Shown here one piece after another: positions 1 through 5,320 of a stretch of 5,320 nt of DNA. Made by a program: the position numbers and the translations under genes. Every line of letters starts with the position of its first letter. Position 1 is the first letter of the stretch. Source of the DNA: Deltaproteobacteria bacterium (lineage in GTDB: Bacteria; Desulfobacterota; DSM-4660; Desulfatiglandales; Desulfatiglandaceae); contig JAGHDR010000018.1 of NCBI GenBank assembly GCA_021159825.1, positions 1 through 5,320 on the forward strand, written 5' to 3'. The notes beneath the pieces are model-generated. The model was not told where the DNA came from, made no database searches, and saw only the letters and a list, made by a program, of their open reading frames with translations.

Positions 1-1357
1 TCTGGAGGGCTATATTGGCCCCCATTTGTGGGCTCAGGTAATTCTCATCCCCCTCTTTTCCTTCCAGAGGCTTACCCCACGTATTGGTGGCGCTTTTCAA
101 ATCATCCTTCAGATGGGTATACCTGAGTGCGGGCGATAGGGTGAGTCTGTCTTGAAACAAAAACACACTGTCCTGAAGACCCAGGTTCAAGGTGTCTCGG
201 TTACTTTTGTTGGGATTTTTATGGGTCAGAAGATCTTCGGGATCATAGGATTCATGATGGTAATTCACCATGAAACTCAATACGTTCATATCCGTCAACC
301 ATTCCGTGAAAAAATCGCCACCATAGCGCTTTGTGAGATATCGGCTTTTCTGCCTGCCGAGCCCGATGGTGCCGTGGCTGTCGTTATACAATTCATCTTT
401 GTATGAATAGTCAATACTGGTCCGGGTATTAAGACGAAGCGGCCCCAAATCATTGGCAATAAAGCTCAGGGAAGCAATATTTCTTTCGGTTTCCAGAGAA
501 GCATCCGCCTTGGGACTGTTGTTCCAGGTAGGTAATCCCTGATCCTTTGAAAAGTACTGATTCACCAGATCAACGCGTAGATCATCCGAAAAATCATAGC
601 CAGCTTTCGCGAGGACGTTTAGCTGATCAAACTGCGCGTTGTGGCGTTTGACCCATTTGTCATCATTCGGATTATATTCGGTATGGTTATCACACAGGTA
701 TTCGAAATCGTTATCGCCGGCCATATAACCGGCGGAGACCAGATAATCCCATTTCCCCGGCTTGTGATTGACAAAACCCGATGCCTTGCGGGTATTGAAA
801 GACCCGTATCCCAGGGTGGCGCTGGCTTTCAAACCTTCCTTGGCCCGAAGAGTCCTGATATTTACAACACCACCGATGGACGCTTTATTGAAATTGATAG
901 GGGTCACGCCCCGATAGACCTCAATGGCCGCCACATCGGAAAGGGCGATGGTACTTAAATCAACCCCGCCCCCTGAGGCATCATTCAGCAGTACGCCGTC
1001 CACGAAAACCATCACCTGATCACTGGAGGAACCACGCAGAGAAACCGTGGAAAAACTTCCCGGGCCACCGGCCTGACGAACCTGAACACCGACTTCATTC
1101 TGAAGCACTTCCGCCAGATCTTCCATTTTACCTTCGAGTGCTTCACGCTCGATCACCGTCACAAAACCCGTTGTTTCCTCCAGATCCACGTCTCCGGTCT
1201 GATAGTCGGGTTGTTCCTGCTCTGCCGTAACCACCACCGTTTCCAGCGTAGTGGTGGTTCTCTGCAACTCATCGGCAAAGACAACTGCTGGACTTGAAAC
1301 CAAAAAACCCAAGCTGAAAGCGCTTGTAATGTTTCGAATGAAATTTTTCATACTCAT
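1..1357 (-). CDS. btuB: TonB-dependent outer-membrane receptor, probable vitamin B12/corrinoid transporter (BtuB-like), 5' part only
   Basis: Reading the minus strand from the ATG at 1357 gives 452 codons without a stop, running off the left edge, so the C-terminal part of the barrel is missing. Residues 1-28 look like a signal peptide (basic MSMKNFIRN start, hydrophobic core, cut near FADE). A TonB box, ETVVVTA, lies at about 39-45. A plug domain spans roughly 60-170, with SLRGSSSDQVMVFVDGV, EVYRG and the closing IGGVVNIRT typical of the family. From about 175 there are alternating beta strands rich in Tyr, Asn and Asp, as in the start of a 22-strand barrel. The receptor would bind its ligand at the cell surface and import it with TonB-ExbBD energy. 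Sequence alone does not fix the ligand; the cobalamin riboswitch in its leader is what points to B12 or a related corrinoid. ATG 1357 is preferred because a GGGGG ribosome-binding candidate sits 10 bases upstream. ATG 1351, in the same frame, is the alternative. No transporter partners (btuCDF) are visible in the window. Confidence 0.85.
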   Translation of the reverse strand, partial: MSMKNFIRNITSAFSLGFLVSSPAVVFADELQRTTTTLETVVVTAEQEQPDYQTGDVDLEETTGFVTVIEREALEGKMEDLAEVLQNEVGVQVRQAGGPGSFSTVSLRGSSSDQVMVFVDGVLLNDASGGGVDLSTIALSDVAAIEVYRGVTPINFNKASIGGVVNIRTLRAKEGLKASATLGYGSFNTRKASGFVNHKPGKWDYLVSAGYMAGDNDFEYLCDNHTEYNPNDDKWVKRHNAQFDQLNVLAKAGYDFSDDLRVDLVNQYFSKDQGLPTWNNSPKADASLETERNIASLSFIANDLGPLRLNTRTSIDYSYKDELYNDSHGTIGLGRQKSRYLTKRYGGDFFTEWLTDMNVLSFMVNYHHESYDPEDLLTHKNPNKSNRDTLNLGLQDSVFLFQDRLTLSPALRYTHLKDDLKSATNTWGKPLEGKEGDENYLSPQMGANIALQ

Positions 1358-1360
1358 AAG

Positions 1361-1399
1361 AAAAAAACCCCCGGACCGAAAAAATCGACCCGGGGATTT
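1361..1399 (-). terminator. Intrinsic terminator of the riboswitch expression platform
   Basis: The minus strand has a 14-bp stem, 5' arm 1399-1386 (AAATCCCCGGGTCG) and 3' arm 1378-1365 (CGGTCCGGGGGTTT), including three G-U pairs, with a 7-nt loop of ATTTTTT. A run of seven T (1367-1361) follows. This is a textbook Rho-independent terminator placed between the aptamer and the receptor ATG, so ligand binding would be expected to end transcription early. The U-tract ends only three bases before the start codon. The likely Shine-Dalgarno GGGGG (1372-1368) is part of the 3' arm, so the same hairpin could also block translation of any readthrough RNA. Confidence 0.88.
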
Positions 1400-1433
1400 C
1401 CCTTTTTTATCCTCAAGATCCAACAGTCCCCCG
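1391..1433 (-). promoter_or_regulatory. Candidate antiterminator pairing of the B12 riboswitch
   Basis: On the minus strand, CGGGGG at 1433-1428 can pair with TCCCCG at 1396-1391 (five Watson-Crick pairs and one G-U). The second strand is the core of the terminator 5' arm, so forming this pair would break the terminator and allow receptor expression. The pairing is inferred by eye. It is weaker than the terminator stem, and other G-rich segments in this leader could compete, so only the general mutually exclusive design is well supported. Confidence 0.4.
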
Positions 1434-1463
1434 TCCGTCCTCGAATACCGGCGGGATTCTTCT

Positions 1464-1645
1464 ATTCAGGCAGGTCTTCTGACTCCCTCCCCCTTTTGAC
1501 AACCTTCCCATTCAAAAAACTTGGCTGGAACAGTGGTCAAAAAACGCCAAAAGAGTTCCCTTAAAAACCAAGGGTAGAGGTCACAGCGGCGGGCCCATCC
1601 CGTTTTTACGGAGTTCCCTGTTAGGCTCAATAAGAGCACCTGAAC
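1464..1645 (-). ncRNA. Cobalamin (B12) riboswitch aptamer
   Basis: On the minus strand this segment carries the landmarks of the cobalamin riboswitch in the right order. The closing stem P1 is formed by GTTCAGG (1645-1639) and CCTGAAT (1470-1464). GGTGC is followed by a CTC/GAG hairpin and then CCTAACAGGGAA. A CCGT-AAAA-ACGG hairpin follows, then GGGCCCGCCGCTGTGA (ending at 1581), CCACTG near 1529-1534, a GGGAAGG strand near 1503-1509, and the 3' B12 box AGTCAGAAGACCTGCC at 1484-1469. The length of about 180 nt is normal. Known members bind adenosyl- or other cobalamins and repress uptake or synthesis genes. Here it precedes a TonB-dependent receptor, a classic target. I did not assign a ligand subclass. 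The 5' half overlaps the end of the upstream peptidase reading frame, which is unusual. Confidence 0.93.
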
Positions 1646-2900
1646 GGCCACTTCTAAAATCGGAGCAAGGGAAAGTCAAGTAAAATCCGGGAAACAACCC
1701 CCCTGACCCCTTGCAACAAACTTTAATGGCATCGGGAAACCGGCAGGTTCTTTTCATGCCGCTCCCGGTAACCACAAAGGTGTTTTCAATCCCCACAACC
1801 CCCTGCCCCGGGAACACCATTTTGGGCTCCAGAGCAATAACCATTCCTTCTTCAAGACGCGTTTTCCCGCCCTTTCCGATCACGGGCCACTCATCCAGTT
1901 CAAGCCCTACACCATGCCCCACAAACGGAACCCCTTTGGGACTTCCCATAAATCCATCCATCAGGCCGGCCTTTTCCACAATGCCTAAAGCCAAAGAATA
2001 AAGGTCTTCCGCTTTTGCGCCCGGAAGACCCTTTTGCGCCACCGTATCCTGAACCTCCATCATTATCTCATGGGTATGAACAAAAGGCTCTTTCAGTTTA
2101 CCGAGTGAAAATATCCGTGTTGAATCGGCAATATAGCCTTCAAAATTGGCGCAATAATCAACCAGTACCGGGCTGTGGGACTCTATTTTGTCCATCCCCG
2201 CGCCCTGGGGATAAAAAGGTCCCAAGCCCTTTCCACCCACTGGGCCGATGGAGCCACTGGGAACCGCAGCATTTTCACCCGCCATAATGAGGCCGTATAT
2301 GGCATCCAGATTGAAGGCATGCGTCGGAACAATACCGGGATGCCCCCGTTTCCGGTAGTAATTTTCAACCATTACGGCGAGTTCCAATTCGGTTTCAGCC
2401 TTCGCCAGAAATTCGGGCATTTTTTCATACATGCCATCCACCATTCCGGCAGCCTCGGAAATGCGTTGAATTTCGTACTCGGACTTGATCATTCGAACTT
2501 CGCGAATCAGCTGTGAAATATCCACCATTTCAGTATTCGGAAAGAGACGCTGATACAAAAAGTACAGATTTGCCGGAAGAACGTCCATCTCCAGACCCAT
2601 CCGCCGGGGAAAACCGCTTATCCCTTTTTCTATCAAACGAGGCAGTGTGGAATATCCGGAAAGGGGCACAATCTCCCGGATGGGGGACTCGGAAACGGCC
2701 CTTTCAAAGTCTTTTCGCACCATCAGCAGGGGTTCGTCCCCCCCTGGAACAAACAGATGCCCGTCCTGTTTGGTTCCCGACAAGTAATAGAGATCGGCTT
2801 TCTCCACAATCAGCGCTCCGTCCACACCATGGGCGGAAAGCCGCTCCTGAAAGCGTTGAATCCGACCGAAAATCTCATCTTCTATAAGCATTGCAGTCAT
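1581..2900 (-). CDS. M24-family metallopeptidase (Xaa-Pro aminopeptidase/prolidase-like) with unusual C-terminal tail
   Basis: 439 residues from ATG 2900, chosen because AGGTGA (2913-2908) lies 7 bases upstream; a TTG at 2906 is in frame but too close to that site. Residues about 10-140 form a creatinase-type N-terminal domain (GALIVEKADLYYLSGT). Residues about 148-385 form the pita-bread catalytic domain. All five metal ligands are visible: D248 and D259 (VLVDYCANFEGYIADSTR), H329 (FVGHGVGLELDE), E358 (IALEPK) and E372 (VGIENTF). The enzyme is therefore probably an active cytoplasmic di-metal peptidase that releases N-terminal residues before proline or splits Xaa-Pro dipeptides. The exact substrate cannot be told. 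The family normally ends soon after a motif like FPDAIKV (about 388-394). Here about 45 extra residues follow, with low-complexity, unfamiliar character (GSGGLFPG onward), and the stop lies inside the cobalamin riboswitch. A one-base change in the C run at 1698-1703 would remove most of this tail. Confidence 0.88.
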   Translation of the reverse strand: MTAMLIEDEIFGRIQRFQERLSAHGVDGALIVEKADLYYLSGTKQDGHLFVPGGDEPLLMVRKDFERAVSESPIREIVPLSGYSTLPRLIEKGISGFPRRMGLEMDVLPANLYFLYQRLFPNTEMVDISQLIREVRMIKSEYEIQRISEAAGMVDGMYEKMPEFLAKAETELELAVMVENYYRKRGHPGIVPTHAFNLDAIYGLIMAGENAAVPSGSIGPVGGKGLGPFYPQGAGMDKIESHSPVLVDYCANFEGYIADSTRIFSLGKLKEPFVHTHEIMMEVQDTVAQKGLPGAKAEDLYSLALGIVEKAGLMDGFMGSPKGVPFVGHGVGLELDEWPVIGKGGKTRLEEGMVIALEPKMVFPGQGVVGIENTFVVTGSGMKRTCRFPDAIKVCCKGSGGLFPGFYLTFPCSDFRSGRSGALIEPNRELRKNGMGPPL

Positions 2901-2907
2901 TGTCAAA

Positions 2908-2913
2908 TCACCT
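2908..2913 (-). promoter_or_regulatory. Ribosome binding site of the M24 peptidase; decides its start
   Basis: AGGTGA on the minus strand is complementary to the 16S rRNA tail and sits 7 bases before ATG 2900. It would be only 1 base from the in-frame TTG at 2906 and 15 from the next ATG at 2892, so it selects 2900. Confidence 0.75.
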
Positions 2914-2982
2914 GTTTTAATTATGGTTCAAATCCGGAGATTCTCTAAAATTCTAATAATTCAAGAGTTTATTAGCAGAACG

Positions 2983-3009
2983 TTGACTTTTTAGCAACAT
3001 TTGTATAGT
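2983..3009 (+). promoter_or_regulatory. Candidate sigma-70-type promoter of recD2
   Basis: TTGACT at 2983-2988 (five of six to the -35 consensus) and TATAGT at 3004-3009 (five of six to the -10 consensus) are separated by 15 bases, which is shorter than the preferred 17. Transcription would start near 3016 and leave an untranslated leader of about 85 bases before recD2. No better pair was seen on this strand of the intergenic region. Confidence 0.45.
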
Positions 3010-3022
3010 CCTTATTGCAAGC

Positions 3023-3038
3023 TCGCCGGTATCGGCGA
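3023..3038 (+). repeat. Small perfect inverted repeat in the recD2 leader
   Basis: TCGCCG (3023-3028) and CGGCGA (3033-3038) are a perfect 6-bp inverted repeat around a GTAT loop. Outer TTGC (3015-3018) and GCAA (3042-3045) can add four pairs across an internal loop. There is no U-tract, so it is not a terminator. It lies just after the candidate promoter and could be an RNA hairpin in the leader or a protein-binding site. No regulator is identified. Confidence 0.45.
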
Positions 3039-3086
3039 ATGGCAAAAGAAGAAAATCGTCCGAGTTCAGAGGGTCTCCATCTCAAA

Positions 3087-3092
3087 AAAGGG
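3087..3092 (+). promoter_or_regulatory. Ribosome binding site of recD2
   Basis: AAAGGG lies 8 bases before ATG 3101 and supports that start. An out-of-frame ATG at 3094 is only one base from it and is unlikely to be used. Confidence 0.65.
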
Positions 3093-3100
3093 CATGACAA

Positions 3101-5281
3101 ATGCTTACCCGCCTCAAAGGCCAGATCGAAAGGATCACCTATACCAACGAAGAGAATGGCTACAGCGTCGTCAAACTCAAAGTCTACGGCCGGACAGACC
3201 TCATAAACGCCGTGGGCAACATGATGGCGCCCACCCCCGGTGAGATCCTTGATCTCAAGGGAGAATGGTCCAACCATCCCAAGTTTGGCGAGCAGTTCAA
3301 GATTACCCATTACAAGACAGAGGTGCCGGCCACGGTTTACGGCATTCAAAAATACCTGGGCTCGGGCCTCATCAAGGGTATCGGACCGGTCATGGCAAAG
3401 CGGATTGTCAAAAAATTCGGAGAGTCCACCCTGGACCTGATCGAAACTGACGCGAACAAGCTGCTGACAGTGGCGGGCATCGGAAAAAAGCGAATTGGCA
3501 TGATCCAGGCGGCCTGGGAAGAACAGAAAGAGATCCGGGAAGTCATGCTGTTTCTTCAAACCCACGGGGTCAGTTCAGGCTACGCCACCAAGATATTCAA
3601 GCAATATGGCGATCAATCCATTGCGGTGGTTCAGGAAAACCCTTATCGACTGGCCACGGATATCTTCGGCATCGGGTTTATTACGGCTGACGGGATTGCT
3701 GAAAAACTGGGGTTTGACAAACAATGCCAGGTCCGTGCGGAAGCGGGAATTCTCTATATCCTTCATCAGCTGGCGGACGAAGGGCATGTCTACTTTCCTT
3801 ACGAACCGCTGGTTCAAAAATGCCGGGAAATGCTGGAGATCGACCGAGACCTGATCACCCGGGCCATGGGTGCCAACGTTCTTGCCGCCAGAATCGTTCT
3901 GGAAGATCTAAACGATGATTCCGAAGCATTTCTGGAAAACAACAAGGGGGTCTTCCTCAAAAAGTTTCATGTGTCCGAAACGGGTATCGCCGCACGGATG
4001 AAAAGACTTTTCAAAGCGCCCAAAGCCATCAGGGCCATAGATGCGGAAAAAGCCGTGGAATGGGTTCAAAAGCAATTGGCCATCGACCTGGCTGAAAACC
4101 AGATTGAAGCCATCAAGGAAGCTGTCCAAAGCAAAGTCATGGTGGTCACAGGAGGACCTGGAACCGGCAAAACAACCATCATAAATGCGATTATAAAAAT
4201 CTTTACACTGCTGAAAATCCACATTCAACTGGCGGCACCCACAGGACGGGCCGCCAAACGCATGTCGGAAGCCACGGGCCGTGAGGCCAGGACCCTTCAC
4301 AGGCTGCTGGAGTACAGCATGAAAAAGGGGGGATTTCAAAAAGACCAAAAACACCCCCTGCCCTGCGACCTCCTCATCGTGGATGAAGCCTCCATGATTG
4401 ACACCATCCTCATGCATCATCTCCTCAAAGCCATTCCCCTTCAGGCCACCTTTATCCTGGTGGGCGACATCCACCAACTCCCTTCCGTGGGCGCGGGAAA
4501 TGTTTTGAAAGACATCATGGCAAGCGCTGCAATTCCCGTGGTGGTGTTGGATAAGATTTTTCGCCAGGCCAGGGAAAGTCGGATCATTGTGAACGCACAC
4601 CGAATCAATGGGGGGAAGATGCCGCTGCGCCAAAACCCCGGGGAAAAAAGTGACTTCTTTTTCATTGAACAGGAAGATCCGGAACAGGTATTAAATACCA
4701 TTCTTGACCTGGCAGGTAAACGGGTACCGGATTATTTCGGGTTTGACCCGTTGAACGACATTCAGGTGTTGACCCCCATGCACCGAGGCGTGGTCGGGGC
4801 CGGCAACCTCAATCTGGCGTTGCAGAGCCGGCTAAATCAGAATACCCAAGGGATTGAACGGGGCAACCGAACCTTTCGAATCGGCGATAAGGTCATGCAG
4901 ATCAAAAACAATTACGACAAAGAAGTGTTTAACGGCGACATGGGTCGGATCGTTCGCCTGGAACCGGAAACCCGGGAGGTAATCATCTCTTTTGAGGGCC
5001 GTGAATTGCCATATGATTTTACAGATCTCGATGAAATCATCCTGGCCTACGCCGTTTCCGTCCACAAATCCCAGGGGTCGGAATATCCGGCGGTCATCAT
5101 CCCCATTCTGATCCAGCATTACATGCTATTGCAGCGCAACCTCATCTATACAGCCGTCACCCGGGGCAAAAAACTGGTGATCCTGGTGGGAACCCGCAAA
5201 GCGCTTGCCATCGGCATACGCAACGACAAAACGCTCAAACGCTACACCTTGCTGGAAAAGCGGCTTCAGTCTACGACCTGA
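3101..5281 (+). CDS. recD2: RecD2 (YrrC-type) ATP-dependent 5'-3' DNA helicase, complete
   Basis: 726 residues, close to the usual length of RecD2/YrrC proteins (about 720-800). This family is a superfamily 1B helicase that moves 5' to 3' on single-stranded DNA. It acts in DNA repair and replication-fork maintenance without needing RecB and RecC. Domains in order: an N-terminal OB-like domain (about 1-75, GQIERITYTNEENGY); tandem helix-hairpin-helix motifs (about 89-107 GIGPVMAKRI, 121-139 VAGIGKKRI, 188-204 FGIGFITADGIAEKLG); and RecA-like helicase domains from about 325. Helicase motifs are intact: Walker A GGPGTGKTT (351-359), Ia APTGRAAKRM (379-388), Walker B LIVDEAS (425-431), III GDIHQLPSVG (455-464), arginine-finger region KIFRQA (485-490), SVHKSQGSEY (653-662) and TAVTRGKK (684-691). 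The start has a good ribosome binding site and matches the family N-terminus. It is transcribed divergently from the M24 peptidase. No recB, recC or addAB genes are in view. Confidence 0.96.
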   Translation: MLTRLKGQIERITYTNEENGYSVVKLKVYGRTDLINAVGNMMAPTPGEILDLKGEWSNHPKFGEQFKITHYKTEVPATVYGIQKYLGSGLIKGIGPVMAKRIVKKFGESTLDLIETDANKLLTVAGIGKKRIGMIQAAWEEQKEIREVMLFLQTHGVSSGYATKIFKQYGDQSIAVVQENPYRLATDIFGIGFITADGIAEKLGFDKQCQVRAEAGILYILHQLADEGHVYFPYEPLVQKCREMLEIDRDLITRAMGANVLAARIVLEDLNDDSEAFLENNKGVFLKKFHVSETGIAARMKRLFKAPKAIRAIDAEKAVEWVQKQLAIDLAENQIEAIKEAVQSKVMVVTGGPGTGKTTIINAIIKIFTLLKIHIQLAAPTGRAAKRMSEATGREARTLHRLLEYSMKKGGFQKDQKHPLPCDLLIVDEASMIDTILMHHLLKAIPLQATFILVGDIHQLPSVGAGNVLKDIMASAAIPVVVLDKIFRQARESRIIVNAHRINGGKMPLRQNPGEKSDFFFIEQEDPEQVLNTILDLAGKRVPDYFGFDPLNDIQVLTPMHRGVVGAGNLNLALQSRLNQNTQGIERGNRTFRIGDKVMQIKNNYDKEVFNGDMGRIVRLEPETREVIISFEGRELPYDFTDLDEIILAYAVSVHKSQGSEYPAVIIPILIQHYMLLQRNLIYTAVTRGKKLVILVGTRKALAIGIRNDKTLKRYTLLEKRLQSTT

Positions 5282-5320
5282 CCGTAGAGATTTCAGAAGG
5301 CTTGGGCACATTTTATTTAA

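Noticed and set aside
152..958. Plus-strand open frames of 84 and 105 codons inside the receptor region
   Set aside because: They lie antisense to a continuous receptor frame with clear family motifs, have no good ribosome binding sites and resemble no known protein. They are shadows.
1466..1651. A 61-codon minus-strand frame over the leader
   Set aside because: It coincides almost exactly with the cobalamin riboswitch aptamer, whose conserved RNA elements explain the sequence better than coding.
2917..3000. Minus-strand promoter for the M24 peptidase (for example TTGCTA, 17 bases, TAATAA, or the CATAAT element near 2918-2923)
   Set aside because: Several AT-rich combinations are possible, but none matches both consensus boxes well enough to choose one.
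3908..4633. A long (241-codon) minus-strand frame inside recD2
   Set aside because: It is antisense to the conserved helicase motifs, including Walker A and B. It has a composition expected of a reverse shadow and no recognisable domain.
5270..5288. TCTACG/CGTAGA inverted repeat spanning the recD2 stop codon, as a possible terminator
   Set aside because: The stem is only six pairs and is not GC-rich, and no T-run follows, so termination is not supported.
1..5320. Search for mobile elements, CRISPR repeats, tRNA or rRNA, phage or defence genes
   Set aside because: Nothing seen: no repeated spacers, terminal inverted repeats, transposase motifs or tRNA-like folds. RecD2 here is a housekeeping-type repair helicase, not part of a visible defence cluster.

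Overview
The window looks like chromosomal DNA from a Gram-negative bacterium. It encodes a TonB-dependent outer-membrane receptor and has moderate GC. The protein style, especially the stand-alone RecD2-type helicase and the M24 peptidase, fits a sulfate-reducing deltaproteobacterium (Desulfobacterales-like). That placement is from memory of the families, not from a search. Three protein genes and one large structured RNA element fill nearly all of the sequence.

Layout: (1) positions 1-1357, minus strand, hold the first 452 codons of a TonB-dependent receptor that runs off the left edge. (2) Positions 1361-1645, minus strand, hold its leader. This is a cobalamin (B12) riboswitch aptamer (about 1464-1645), followed by a candidate antiterminator and a strong intrinsic terminator (1361-1399) whose U-tract ends three bases before the receptor start codon. 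The riboswitch makes the receptor a probable B12/corrinoid importer (BtuB-like). (3) Positions 1581-2900, minus strand, hold an M24-family Xaa-Pro peptidase with all five metal ligands. Its frame continues about 45 codons past the expected C-terminus and stops inside the riboswitch core. (4) Positions 2901-3100 are a divergent intergenic region with a good ribosome binding site on each side, a candidate promoter for the plus-strand gene and a small perfect hairpin. (5) Positions 3101-5281, plus strand, hold a complete RecD2 (YrrC-type) DNA helicase. The last 39 bases show no gene.

How the parts relate: the receptor is probably switched off at the level of transcription when intracellular cobalamin is plentiful. 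The peptidase lies upstream on the same strand, but the riboswitch leader suggests the receptor has its own regulation. RecD2 is transcribed divergently and is functionally unrelated. No mobile element, CRISPR array, tRNA or rRNA was seen. The most unusual point is the overlap of the peptidase reading frame with the riboswitch aptamer. It is either a real gene/RNA overlap or the result of a one-base change in a run of six C at 1698-1703. I found no wholly new system here.
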